A stretch of 64,000 nt of DNA. It comes from Manis javanica. Taxonomy: Eukaryota; Chordata; Mammalia; Pholidota; Manidae. A program made the position numbers and the translations under genes. Under the pieces are notes generated by a model. The model saw only the letters and a list, made by a program, of their open reading frames with translations, was not told the DNA's origin and ran no database searches. The stretch covers positions 42,428,501-42,492,500 of the forward strand of contig NC_133163.1 of assembly GCF_040802235.1 (NCBI RefSeq). Reading direction: 5' to 3'. This document shows positions 1 to 11,139 of the stretch, piece after piece (positions within the stretch are counted from its first letter, which is position 1; each line of letters starts with the position of its first letter).

Positions 1-850
1 ATATGATACAATCAAGGCCTATATCCTGAATGACTGTTTAGCCCAGACAGAAACCATATACTAAAGGTTAGAATTTCTGTGTAAATTCTTGAGACAAATA
101 TCCATGGACAATAATTAAAATATAATCTTGTCTTAAGAAAAAAAGGCAGGAAGAAGGTTTTCTAAAGACAGCTTATAAAGGATTATTATAGCCAAAGGTT
201 AATGTTCTTCTAATGAGAGAGAAAATATACAAAAATTCTCTTCCCTAAGTTAAACCCACTAGCAAGCATTTTAAGAAACTCAACACTGGCTGTCTTCAGA
301 GGAGTAGGTATGTGAAGGTTTGTTTGGTTTTAGTGTTTGATTCAATGATGAACCTGCAGATTACATTTAAAGGGTAAGCATACAAATTTGATTCAACTGA
401 TCTCATTTGACAGTTTATACAAGAAGCTTCAATTCACATGTTCTCCATTTGTTTTGCTTCAGAACTTCTAAACCAAGTAGGTCTGGTTACACTGTCACTC
501 TTATGCCCAATGTATGGACAAATATAGAGGGAAATAATCACTGGGAGGAAAATTAAGGTTTGGGTCATACACCAACTCTGCTTAGTTGGCATCCAAACAC
601 ATAATCACATCGCTGAAAAGACTCCAGTAATTGCTTGTCCATTACAGATCAGCTGCAGAAAATCTGTAACTTTATTAGCAGCATGATTTAGGAATCCTGT
701 AAACAGTTATAATTCAAGCCCTATTTGCTAAATGACCCATGATTGAAATTAATTCCAACCCTAAGAAATATTTATAGACATGTCGTTTTAAGTACTGCCT
801 GAAGCCTTTCCAAGAAAACTGTATGCTGAAGGGTCAAAAGGCAATGTAAC
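1..850. other. AT-rich flank, nothing recognised
   Basis: No exon, RNA gene or clear repeat is visible here. The sequence is AT-rich single-copy-looking DNA upstream of the first LTR. It would lie in the far 5' flank of CCDC198, or in an unseen 5' non-coding intron of that gene. Confidence 0.5.
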
Positions 851-1625
851 TGATGCCGGCTTCACGAAGCCGAAGAATGAGCTTCACAAACACTCAAGGT
901 AGGAGATCAAGGTACAGGCTTTTATTTAGAGATAAAGTGAAAGGACAGAGCTCCTGGCTCAGGCCAGGAGGGGACAAGAGAGTCCGTAGTGGTGTGTTGT
1001 CTAGGGGGTTTTATAGGCAGTTGAGGATTTTTCAAGAACATGAGAAAATGCTTAGGGGTGTGGACTTTGTAGGATATTTACAATTAACTTGATACAAGGA
1101 ACCTCCTGCTCTGTTGATGTTTCCCTGAGATACCAGCATCTTGGTCTGGGGGCATATGAAACAAGGCCACCTGCTCAGCCTGACCCCAAGGTGGGCTGAG
1201 GCATTGTTTGCTAAAGAGTAAATTAAGTGCAATCTTATCTTTAAGGTGGAATCTTTCTTGCCTTTTACTGTGTTATGGCTGGGTCTGCAGGCTAAATTAG
1301 TTTGCCCAGTTTACAAAATCACCTCATCAGGTCTGAAGGAGGAAAGACAGCACATAGGCCTGGGCCTTTAAGCATGCTAAAGTGAATCTTATACATGATT
1401 ATAAATAATTAGCATAAAATAAAATTGTGCTACTCCTCTTTATCTGGGGTATATTAACTGTTCTCACTGAAGAATGACTCTACAGCTGAAGATTTAACAC
1501 AGAGTTTTAGTAGGGGGGGGCGGTTCCTTGCATGTAGTTACATTGCTCTGACTGCAAATATCCTGCCTTGCTTTTTCCAGAGGCCCTCACCCTACTCTGA
1601 CTATACCCACGGTCCCTGTCTCATA
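851..1625 (-). mobile_element. LTR copy A (endogenous retrovirus-type LTR, long form)
   Basis: Read on the minus strand this looks like a retroviral LTR. It runs from near 1,625 (TG-type end, mutated) to a CA-type end at 851. A TATA-like box (CCTATAAAAC) lies near 1,008-1,017 and an AATAAA signal near 920, about 90 bases apart, as expected for the U3/R border and polyadenylation site. Its outer parts align with LTR copy B at 1,711-2,229: both share the segment around AGCATGCTAAAGTGAATCTT and the TG...GGGTCCCTGTCTCA-side end. Copy A has about 240-300 extra bases in the middle (roughly 1,080-1,370). No gag, pol or env reading frame is nearby. The ERV class was not resolved from sequence alone. 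Confidence 0.7.
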
Positions 1626-1710
1626 ACCAACCTGACTCCCGACCACGATCATCCTATCCTAAGGAATATCACCTTACCATTCATCACCTGCTTAATATAA
1701 AACATCCAAA
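1626..1710. other. 85-bp spacer between the two tandem LTRs
   Basis: This short segment separates LTR copies A and B. If A and B were the two LTRs of one provirus, a tRNA primer-binding site should follow B and a polypurine tract should precede A on the minus strand. Neither is recognisable. It may be a residue of a deleted internal region or host DNA between two separate insertions. Confidence 0.4.
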
Positions 1711-2229
1711 TGATGCTGGGGTTCTTGTTCATGGAGTCAAAGAATGAACTTTACAAACACTCAAAGTAGGAAAGTAAATGAGAGGCTTTTATTTAGAGAT
1801 AAAGTAAGAGGAAAAAGCTCCTGGCTTGCAGGAGGAGGGGACAAGAGATCCCGGGGTTGTGCATCGTCTAGGGGATTTATGGGCAGTTGAGGATTTGGGG
1901 GAACTGATAAAGGGCTTAGGGGTGTGGACTTGTTAAAAGTGGTCTTAGGATGTTTGTCCTTGATGTGACATTAAGTCCCTTTTAGCATGCTAAAGTGAAT
2001 CTTACACATGATTACAAAAGATTAGCATAATAAAAGTATGAGTTACTTTTCTTTATCTGGGGAATATCAACTGATCTCACTGAAGAATGACTCTAGAGCT
2101 TAATGTTTAACAGAGTTTTGGTAGGGGGTTTCCTTGCATGTAGTTACATTGCTCTGACTCAATATCCTGCTTTGCTTTTTCTGGAGGCCCTCACCCTACT
2201 CAAACTATACCAAAGGTCCCTGTCTCACA
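1711..2229 (-). mobile_element. LTR copy B (same family as copy A, shorter)
   Basis: On the minus strand the element starts TGTGAGACAGGGACC (end at 2,229) and finishes near CATCA (at 1,711). It carries AATAAA near 1,789 and a decayed TATA-like box near 1,875. It is homologous to copy A in the same orientation but lacks the central block. Between about 1,930 and 1,985 it has a short unrelated-looking stretch where copy A has some 300 bases. No internal retroviral genes are attached, so it is a solo LTR or half of a collapsed element. Confidence 0.7.
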
Positions 2230-3212
2230 AATGTATATATCCACAGCCCATTAAAAAAAGAAACTCATTTGTCCAATATTAGACTGTTTAAATTTTTTCA
2301 TTTACTACCCATTAATATACACAGCAATCGAGCATTTGTATGGTTTTCTATTTGTCTGTAGCTGCTTAGCACCTACTGCTACTGTAATCACCATTTCCCA
2401 TTTGGTTCACTTAGCACTGGTGAGCTACCTGTAGAAAGTCTGCCTGTCCTCTCCTCAGGCTCCTTGTCTCCACGAGCCATCTTATCAAGGTGGGAGGCCA
2501 AGAGAGTGTGGATGGCCCTGGGAAGTCCATCAAAACTAAAGGAAGAGCTGTGAAATCACAATCCAACGACCAAAGGTAGGCAAAGTTTCCATACACATGC
2601 ACGCAAGCTTGTGTCTTTCTGGCTGTGATTAGATACTGTAGAGTAAAAAAGGCTATAACAGCTTGTAAGGAAAACAGAGGGTGTCTCAGCCACTCTTGGA
2701 TGCCAAACTCACACTTAAAGCTCTCCATCATTGAAATGTAAAACTTTCTCTTATTAGAGAATGGGAAAATCTATGCATCTCCTATGAATGTGAAGTGAGT
2801 TTCCATAGAATTTCAACCCACTAACAAGATCTTTAACAATTTTGCCCACAGCCAGTGAACCAAGAACAAAAGCAGAGCCTTCCGGCTGAGAAAGCAGCTG
2901 TGTAGCTTTTGCCTCCTCCCTCCTCTGGATCTAAAGGCTGGAGAGGCAGTTAGGAGTGCAGCTAACAGGAGCTGGGTTCACCACGTGTCTTGAAGGAAGG
3001 TGTTCAAAGAAATGTGTGAGCGCTCTGAGCTTGGGCAAGGATATTCCTGGGGAACCCCATGGCCAAGCTGCCTGTAGAGCTGCTCCAAGTTGGGAGTTCC
3101 CACCCCTCAAATGTGAAAATAGCATATTTGGCTATTTGTTAACTCCAGGGGGGAAGTCCCAGGGCAAAATACCTCTAAAACGATAATCAGTGAAAGGGAG
3201 AAATAAAGTTAA
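2230..3212. other. Non-coding flank, no gene seen
   Basis: No exon is supported. The stretch is mixed-composition DNA with two short CpG-poor ORFs that look like chance. The part from about 2,880 onward may belong with 3,448-3,760 to an unclassified old LTR interrupted by the small L1 insertion (see that entry). Confidence 0.4.
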
Positions 3213-3447
3213 GAAACCCTTTTATTTCTTTTTTTTTTTTTCCTGCTTATATGTAGTAGCCTAGGCTTTTTTGATTTTTTTTAATTTTTATTTTGCTATC
3301 ATTAATGTACAATTACATGAACAACATTATGGTTACGAGACTGCCCCCATCACCAAGTCCCCCCCGCCACATAGCCCATTACAGTCACTGTCTATCAGCG
3401 TGTTAAGATGCTATAGAATCACTACTTGTGAAACCCTTTTATTTCTT
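3213..3447 (-). mobile_element. 5'-truncated L1 with perfect 18-bp target-site duplication
   Basis: The body (about 3,267-3,429) is the reverse complement of the 3' UTR end of the L1 at 14,747-20,341: both share the run ending in CTAGTAACCATAATG...CATGTAATTGTA...ACCAAAATAAAAATT. The insertion is bounded by identical copies of GAAACCCTTTTATTTCTT at 3,213-3,230 and 3,430-3,447. On the element strand the L1 tail is followed by an A-rich stretch, then 25 non-L1 bases (3,242-3,266), then a second poly(A) (T-run at 3,231-3,241). That is the structure of a short 3' transduction. The intact duplication suggests a fairly recent insertion. Only about 165 bases of L1 are present and no coding part. Confidence 0.88.
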
Positions 3448-3790
3448 ACAAGCAGTCGTCCCTGTCCCTCTCCTGACCTGGCTGCTGCAGAAGAGAGCTC
3501 CACCTAACCTCTCGGGTCCAGATAAGCCCTCGCTACCCCTTGTAATTACCTACTGATATGTAGATGGACTAATTCTCTCCACTCCTTGGAAACACCTACT
3601 GATATGCCGATGCACTAAAGCCAGGGGAGAGATTCTGCAAATATTGCAATTTCACCCACACTGTTGATTCCTGTTCCTCTCCTCTCCTCCTGGGCCATCA
3701 CCTTCTTCTTTTCTTCTTTTTCCCTCTATATCCTCTGTCCTAATAAAGCTTTCTCTGGGCACTATCTTTTGCTTTAGAGAAATTTAACTA
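3448..3790 (+). repeat. Possible old LTR 3' part (unclassified)
   Basis: A pyrimidine-rich segment ends in AATAAAGCTTTCTCTGGGCA at 3,742-3,761, which resembles the R/U5 end of an endogenous retroviral LTR. With 2,880-3,212 it could form one LTR split by the small L1. No TATA box or target-site duplication was identified, so this rests on composition and the poly(A) motif alone. Confidence 0.25.
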
Positions 3791-4204
3791 AATCCTCTCT
3801 GCCTTACAACATTGATAAATTTATATTCTCACTTTATATTCACAAATTCTGACTTTTACAGTCATCATCATATTTTCATCTTATAATGCATGCTCATAAC
3901 CATTCTTGAACAGCAAGGGCTCATTATAAAGTATTGTAGGTAGTCTGAAAATGGTCAAGGTTTGGGGGGATGTGACCTTTTAAAATATTTTCTGACTTGT
4001 GTGGTTAAGAAATTATATCTTACATATAACTCTATAGGTGAGATCCAGTTAAGGAGACCCAATTAATTCACCCTTTCCTCAGTGGTCCTGTCTGTACTTA
4101 GGTGTATAGGAATATGCCTATTTTAATGGATTCTGACCAATGGGTAATAAAGACTATCTTAACACATGTAGACATGTCACAATATTTCCTCAGGACCAGA
4201 AGAA

Positions 4205-4385
4205 TACTGCCTAATATTTACAGAGAGCCCACTGTATGTCAAGTATTATTCTAAGAGCTCTCAACTGATTCACTCTTCAGGAAATATTATCATTAATCCC
4301 ATTTTAAAGATGAGGAAATTGACACATGGAATGGATGAGTAATCTAGGCAAGTTACAAAGCTTGGATGTAGCTAGTAATAGAAAG
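4205..4385 (-). repeat. MIR SINE
   Basis: Old tRNA-derived SINE, reverse orientation. Recognised by the series: a CACTGTATGTCAAGTATTATTCTAAG-like core, a TCCCATTTTAAAGATGAGGAAATTGA block, then GCAAGTTACAAAGCTTGGATGTAGCTAGTAA. Heavily diverged. Confidence 0.75.
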
Positions 4386-5800
4386 AGAAACGAACACAGC
4401 GCAAATCTTCATTTCTTTATCATTTCCTCCACAATTAACTAACTTCCTCTACAAAGGCTCAAATTCTCCACAGTCTCTCAAATTTAAATAATAATAAAGC
4501 CAAAATTCAGAGCTGAATCCTCACTGGTCCAGATTCATAAAGTCCACAGTTTCCAGTACAATTTCTAGTTTATCGCTAGTTTGCAATACTTTCCCCTGCC
4601 CTTAGAAATACTGAACTGATTTTGTCCAAATAAACCTGACAAGATAATGTTTAAGTATTTTAATCTTTGTAATTAAACTAGTCTCTAGTTATCAGAGGTA
4701 ATTTTGTTTGCAGATACTGTTAATATATATTATATATTCTTTCTTATATATGTATATTCTATCTTACAAGTTTCTCTGTCACAGAGAAAACTGTGTAAAA
4801 TGCACATGGAGTGAGTAGGAAAAAATTAAACTCAGACATCTTTCTAGATGAACACTATTGGCTATCATGACTTTCCAAACCCATATTAGCCTCTTAGCAA
4901 ATGGAGTTTGCAAAAATGAAAAATAAATTTCTTTGAACATACAGATATGATAAAACCATGACTAATCTGCAGTCATGAATAATTAAAACTTGAGAGTTTT
5001 GTTTCTAAGTATAGAAAATGAAATAAAATCACCTGTAGTCCCACCATTCAAAAATCAGTACTTAACATTTCATCACATTTCCTTCCAGTCTTTTTGTTTC
5101 TTTTTTTAACATTTAAATCAACTATCTTTGAAAACTCAAGGTTTATTTGAACCACTGATTCAAGAAGATTGTCCCCTTATGCCCAGGAAAAAATTCCTGC
5201 CTTCCTGTAATGTGTTCATCCCTGTCAAAGGCAAGTCAAGTTATTGGCAGAAAAATAAAATTATTTTAGCCATTCTGCCGTTTTCTTTCCTATTTGGAAA
5301 ATAAATTCTTCAATTAAAATTAACAAATTAAGATTAACAAATGATGATTAGCATGCATCCCTTCATTTCCAGAAGTGATTTGGCTATTTTCAGTTGGTAG
5401 CTGTTACAGATGGTGTTCATAGGTATACATAATGAAAGCATCAAGTTTAAGACTTCTCCAGACCTCTGCTCCCCATCTCTGTTAACAGCCTTCCTGGTGT
5501 TAGAGATTTGTTTAATGATCAATAGAGGTTTCCATTCCTACCACTGAGTCTTTCAGAAAGCAGCATAACCAAGTCAATGTTTAACTGAATTCTTTTAGGT
5601 CTGAAATGGCAAAGCAGGAGTTGAAGGCAAGTCTCCATGGAAACCAGCCTCCCAGGAAGTGGCCAGAGGGGTTAGTGTGTGGCGAAACAGAACTAGAAAG
5701 ATGTCACGAGGCAAATGACTGCGTTGGAGAATCACAGTAAATTTCTGAAAAAGCTTAGTTAAAACCAGTTACATGAAAGGCCCCAAAACCACTTTCCTCA
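4386..5800. other. AT-rich flank upstream of CCDC198, no gene seen
   Basis: No coding exon is supported. There is a short AT-rich run near 4,725-4,760. The region immediately before 5,800 could contain untranslated first exons or promoter sequence of CCDC198, but no CpG island or clear TATA element marks a transcription start. Confidence 0.4.
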
Positions 5801-5803
5801 TAG

Positions 5804-5830
5804 GTTTCCTTTGAATGTCTTTAATGTGAA
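5804..5830 (+). other. Possible 5' UTR part of CCDC198 first coding exon
   Basis: A pyrimidine tract ending CTTTCCTCATAG (to 5,803) looks like a splice acceptor 27 bases upstream of the start codon, so the start exon may be preceded by one or more untranslated exons. This is inference from the acceptor-like sequence only. Confidence 0.35.
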
Positions 5831-6053
5831 ATGGGCCTGAGCCACTCTAAGGCTTACCCTAGGGTGACCAAAGTAGCACCCTTGCAAAACAAGGAGGAAA
5901 AGACTCCCTCAGCCAGCCCTGTGGAGTTTGCATTCCATAATACTCTGGAAGAAAAGAGTTCAGAATCCTTTGCAAGACTGCAGGACTGGAATAAAGCTTC
6001 AAAAGGGCAGCTGCCGCCGCTACGAGACACCTGGTATGGAAGATATTCTTCAG
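5831..6053 (+). CDS. CCDC198: CCDC198 coding exon 1 (start codon)
   Basis: This is the first coding exon of CCDC198 (C14orf105/FAME), a vertebrate protein with no known enzymatic domain that has been linked to energy metabolism. The exon encodes residues 1-74 plus one base of codon 75. It begins MGLSHSKAYPRVTKVAPLQN and ends at ...WYGRYSS before the donor GTAAATG at 6,054. The ATG is chosen because MGLSHS fits an N-myristoylation signal (Gly2, Ser6) and matches the family start as I recall it. Six exons join in frame to about 290 residues, against roughly 296 in human. The protein is Lys/Glu/Gln-rich in the middle, with a conserved acidic-then-aromatic C terminus. No stop codon or frameshift was seen, so the gene appears functional. 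Confidence 0.93.
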
Positions 6054-8432
6054 GTAAATGTGTAACTCAGCCTGAGATTGTTGTACTTGGGTCAAGAAGG
6101 GCTACTGACAGATTCACCTGACTTTCTATCTCCATAATCTCAGAAAGTTTCTAAATTACTGAAATGTAAGGGAACACCTTTCAATGTGAAGTTGAATATT
6201 TGTCAGCTGTAAGTAGTCTGCATACATAAGAATGAGTGTGTAAACTGTGTGCAAATGGCTTTACACCATTCCGCATGAGAAGGAAAAGATCATTTTTGTT
6301 TCAGCTTATAGTGCTTTCAATGTTTATACCTAGCGTTGCCAGATAAAATTGTATAAAGATGTGATAAACTATGACAATCATATGTTTTGACTAAATTCTA
6401 AATTTAAATCATTCTCTCCAGTACCGTTTAATGCATCAGGCTTTGTTGTTTTGAAAGCACCACTTTAGGACTGTATCACACTAATGTGTATTTGGAACCA
6501 CCCCAAGCAGAATGGATTTATTGCCGAACGGATGAGTCACCCTCCCCAACACCACATTTTTTATGCAGAATATGAATCAAGTTCTGACATCTGCAAAACT
6601 AAGAGAAATTTTTCCCATTATGATGGGGAGCTCTGAACTTACAGGGGCTATAAATTACCCTGGGATATTTTATAAGACATGTTAAATGTTTTAATGACAA
6701 CCACAGTGATAATTAAAGAGCTATTCTAACTTGGGAAGAGAAATATAAATATATAATGTATACATACATATACATGGATGTAATTTTCTCTTTTCTTCAC
6801 ATTCTGGATCAATAATGCAAGTAAGTTCCCATTTTTGGTTCAGTTGGCCAGAAAGCCTTATATTCTCTTTCACTGTGTGGTGTATCTTACCTAAACTGAT
6901 TTTCATGGCTACTTTCTGTAGAACCGCTTGGTTCCACATAGCCTACTTTTATGTTCTCCAACTTTCTAAGCACATGAATGGGAATTTTCCTCTAGTTTCA
7001 TGGAAGAATTCCTTTTTTACCCAAACATTCTATCCAGAGTTTTAAGATTTTGGTAAGTAAATGGTAAAACCTGATTCTAATATATTACAGTCCCACCTGA
7101 AAATGTTCTTGTTTTTGAAATAACAAGATCCCATTAAGAATAAATAACAAGGGGATGGTAAGTGTTCTGATCACTATTTTCAAGAGATCTGTAATCTAAC
7201 CCCAGCTCCACCAAATACTAAATTGTATGACTTGGGAGCAAGTTACTGCATCAATTTCCTTCATCTACAAATCAGTACTAAGAATAACTGATGGACACAG
7301 CCTATACCATTTTGAGAGAATCAAATTAAATAATATGGTGATATCATTATTACTTAGATAAATTCTAAGACCGCTCATCATAGTATGAAAATAATGAGTA
7401 GTAAGGGTGCTGAAAATATTTTGCCAGAAATATTTTCATTTTTAAACCCAATATTTTTTTGTTTCCATTACCCTTGTTTCTATTCTTGCTCAATATACTG
7501 GCATCTCTTGAAAGAAAATAAGGACATAAAAAAGTTTTAAGATGGTTATTCAAATGTGGTAAGAATAGATACACATGAATACCCCAGGATTTTTTTCCAC
7601 TTAGAATGAAAAGTGGGGCTGTGGGATAGTCTACACAACAATCTAGAAATCAGAATGCTTCCAGATAGTTAGGAGGAAAGGACAGAACTTTATTCATGCA
7701 GCATTGGTCATGGTATAGTCCTAAGGTGTCAGGATAATCAAGCTAATAAATGAAATCAATAATGTATTCTAACAAGGGTTAACTTTGTAGCCCTGGCTTG
7801 CTCCACCAGAAAAAAATACTGATACATAGGTTGTAGTATAGTAGCAACTGTGGGAGTTTCTTTCCCTAGTTGGGGGGACTATTTAACTGGGAATATACAA
7901 TGTCAAACACGGCATATACTTCTATTACAGACTCAAACTTCAATTTATCACTTCTTCCTTTTATGTAACCTATCTATCTGCCATTTATTTCATCTAAAAA
8001 TAATTTATTTTCATTTCTTAAACCTATATTTTTCTCTGATTTCCAATATTTATTTTGGAGAGATTTCATGAAAATAAAACAAATCATTAAATCTATTTTC
8101 CAGGTCAAGTTCTATGTTTGAATAACATTTATAGTCAATTCATTGTGATTTTTTTTTAGATCTTCCTTTAAATACCAATCTGGTGAGGAAATGAGGAAAG
8201 CAGAAATTATATCCTGGTAGGATTTAGTATTAGTAGGCTAATATTGTATCACTTGCATTCAGGTATAGCCCCTGATTTATGTGTCTCATCTCCACATTCA
8301 ACCTATAAGTTGGACATACACAACTGAAAAGTCACCAGATTATGTTAACAAGTCTAATGATTAATGATCAGCCTAATTTAATAGTAAATTATTTTTAATG
8401 ATTTGTTCTTATTTCTCCCCGAATCCTTCAAG
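6054..8432 (+). other. CCDC198 intron 1
   Basis: GT-AG intron of 2,379 bases, with donor GTAAATG and an acceptor after the pyrimidine tract ending CCTTCAAG. Contents are AT-rich. One diverged MIR (about 7,175-7,345) is recognised; no other exon is supported. Confidence 0.85.
7175..7345 (+). repeat. MIR SINE
   Basis: Old MIR in forward orientation: CCCCAGCTCCACCAAATACTAAATT, then GACTTGGGAGCAAGTTACTGCATCAATTTCC, then the TTTGAGAGAATCAAATTAAATAATA part. Confidence 0.65.
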
Positions 8433-8506
8433 TGCCAGATTTTGACATCCCACTGGAACAGGGAGAAACAAGTATTATTAAAAGGCATCCACCACGAAGA
8501 CTTCAA
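8433..8506 (+). CDS. CCDC198: CCDC198 coding exon 2
   Basis: A 74-base exon completing codon 75 (Val) and encoding residues 76-99, PDFDIPLEQGETSIIKRHPP then RRLQ. Acceptor TTCAAG at 8,427-8,432; donor GTAAGA at 8,507. The phase fits exon 1 (one base carried over) and the exon ends in phase 0. The block with DIPLE and TSIIKRHPP is a conserved part of the protein. At the junction with exon 1 the protein appears about three residues shorter than the human form as I remember it, which would fit an acceptor that moved downstream by nine bases. Confidence 0.9.
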
Positions 8507-8799
8507 GTAAGATGAATTTAAAAGGCTTCATAAGGAATTTAATGGTAACATCCCTTTTTAACTCTGATCATAAATGAGGGGTATTGAAAATGAACAAGAT
8601 AAGGAGAATGCGAATGCTGTTGATTGCAAAGACCATATTTCTTTAGGATTTCCTTTCATAGTGATTTTACTTGTAGGACCACCACCAAAAAAGAAGGATG
8701 TATAGCACAAAAGACATGGTCATGATGGGACTCAGAGGACCTGAATCTTGCTTTGATTAGTTGGATGTCTATGAGGAAACCACTTGCATTAAACAATAA

Positions 8800-9020
8800 T
8801 AACAATAACACCAATGGCCACTATTTAATTATAACCTAACTACAAGTCAGATATACTCTAGGTAACTTGATCTGTGTCATTCATTTAATCCTGATACCCC
8901 TTCATGAGGAAGGAAGAGTTGTTTTACACATGTGGTTTAGAGAGTTAACTAACTTGCCTACGGATGAGGCCACTTATCAACCAGCCAAAGGTTGTGTGCT
9001 CTTAAACATCAGCACAGTTG
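8800..9020 (-). repeat. MIR SINE
   Basis: Reverse-orientation MIR: ...TCATTCATTTAATCCTGATACCCC, GAGGAAGGAAGAGTTGTTTTACA, GAGAGTTAACTAACTTGCCTACGG. Diverged but with the family's order of blocks. Confidence 0.65.
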
Positions 9021-9869
9021 CTGTCTGTAACCCTGTATCCCTAACATTTTACCATTTTAAATGTTAACTGATTGTTGAAATTGAGAACATTGGATTCCAA
9101 AGCAGCAAAGCAAGAGCTTTAAATACATTCACCTTAATCAATATTGAATTAATCCCCTCTAGAGAATTATAAATTTCAACTCTCATCCTAGAGGGTGAAA
9201 GAGATCTGAGTGGATCCTTGAAAATGAGCATAAGCTAAGAGGAGGGTTTGGGGCTCTCTGTGAGCAGGATCTATCATTGACATTTGACAAATGGAATTGG
9301 AGCTAAATACCATCTGCTCCACAATTCACCCAGACCTCTGGACCAATCCCAGAGGTGTTTGAGCTCATTTGTTGCAGATTATTTCTGTTTCAGTTGGTTT
9401 TTATTTATCTGTCTTCTCCAGAAGCTCACAATCATTGTTTGAAGTGATTATATCCTTTGGTCAGAAAAAGAGCATCATCTTCTCCCAAAATATTAGAAGC
9501 CTCAAAATATTGCTTAGCTAAAGAAAAATAAAGTATAATTATATCAAACTGATACTTAATTTAAAATTTTTGAAATCTCTAGCTAAACTCAACAACTTAA
9601 AACCTTGTTTTATTCTCAAATCAAAAGCAGCCTTTAAAGGAGTGTTTAATATCTATTCATGAGGTGCCTCTAAGCCAAATAACTCAAATAGAAAATATTA
9701 CTATAACCAATGAAAAATGTGTAGCAGTCTATATTTTACAAAGTACTTGTGCTATCTATCAACCCTAAATCAGCTAAAGTTAGGCTTTGATTCTCTCAAG
9801 TCAATCAAGCTCAAAAACAGAACTTTGGTATTTCTGAATCAAAGACTGCACCCCCACATCCTAAGGAAT

Positions 9870-9990
9870 CAAGACTAATGAATTATTTGAGTGCAAGGAC
9901 TATGTCTTATTAGTGTTATATGTTCAGTCACATATGTACCCCACAAAAGTTTGTGAGTGAATGAATGGTGAGTGAATGAAAAGATGAATG
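9870..9990 (+). repeat. L2 3' end
   Basis: Old LINE L2 terminus: GCAAGGACTATGTCTT..., ending in the GAATGAATG tail repeats. Confidence 0.55.
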
Positions 9991-10834
9991 AATGATAGTA
10001 AGACCTATTTTCCTGGTGGGAAAAAAATCAGAGGGCACTCCCTGCTATTGCAGATCTGTAGCATCACTGTATTGGAAATCCAATGGACTAGCCAAAGCAG
10101 CCAATGTGATGAATTACAGGATATAGGACTGTTTTGTAGAACCCAAGAGCTAGGAGGCACCTGGACATCAGGGAAGAGCTGTGCCTTGCAACGGGAAAGG
10201 CATAACTCCCCATGTGACTCCTCTAAGCTCCTCTCCATGCATTTGCTTTACTCTTCTCTCTGCAGACTGATGTTCTCTGCTCCTCAAGGCCATGTAGTGA
10301 AATACGGCTGCCCTGAATCTGCATCTTACAGTTCCAGTCAAATGGACAGACTGCTCTGGCCCTTCTGGCTCCAATTTTAAATTCCTGGGGAAAAACAGAT
10401 CTGACTGGCTCAGCTTTGCTCATGATTCCAATTATGTTTCAATGAGCTGTGATCAGAGGATATATGCTTATGCAGAAAATGTGAGCGGAGGAGCAATCCT
10501 CCCCCACCCCTATAGATTCTGCAAGCTGCTCCCAGAGAAGAGGGAAATCACTGGGAACTTGGCAGACACTCCCAAAGACTTCAACTATAATTATCTTCAC
10601 AAATGAGGCTCAGCACATTTTCCACCACAAATGGGTTTGGGAGAGAATAATAAATGCCGGGTTCCCATGACATGTTAATTAATAGCCTAATCTCTGCCAA
10701 AGAAAATTCTGAAAGTATTTTTAATTATTAAACCAAATCTAATTGCATCCTAAATAATTTGAGTTGCATATTTGGCTCTCTCCACTTCCTGAACATCTAC
10801 TCCTCAAAGTGAAGAGCAGGTCATGAACTAAGGT

Positions 10835-10881
10835 TCTCCAATTTGGAGCTGCTAAGATCTCCAATTTGGAGCTGCTAAGAT
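10835..10881 (+). repeat. 23-bp unit duplicated in tandem
   Basis: The unit TCTCCAATTTGGAGCTGCTAAGA occurs twice head to tail (10,835-10,857 and 10,858-10,880) without mismatch. The unit itself contains the short palindrome CTCCAATTTGGAG. Confidence 0.85.
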
Positions 10882-11139
10882 CTGAGAGCTTCTGCTCAGG
10901 AACTCTGAATCAAATATGCCTGTCCTGTTTTGCTAAGTTGGTTATCACTGTCCCTCTGGTCTGACTCACCATCTCATTCAGCCTTCTTAGGTCCAACCTA
11001 AAGTGGAGATGGTCCCCACCCTCAGTCCCATATTTTATGTCCTTGAGTGATCTCTTTGGATGACTCCCTCATCTCCAAAGTTTTGCTTAACTCTCACCTT
11101 CCCTATAAGATTAGTTATGACAACCTTTTGAAATTGCAG

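Noticed and set aside
5859-6095. 78-codon - strand ORF opposite CCDC198 exon 1
   Set aside because: Shadow of the real exon on the + strand, crossing its splice donor.
9988-10380. 130-codon ORF on + strand in CCDC198 intron 2
   Set aside because: No recognisable domain. Overlapping ORFs of similar length exist on the other strand and there are no splice or promoter signals. Length alone is within chance.
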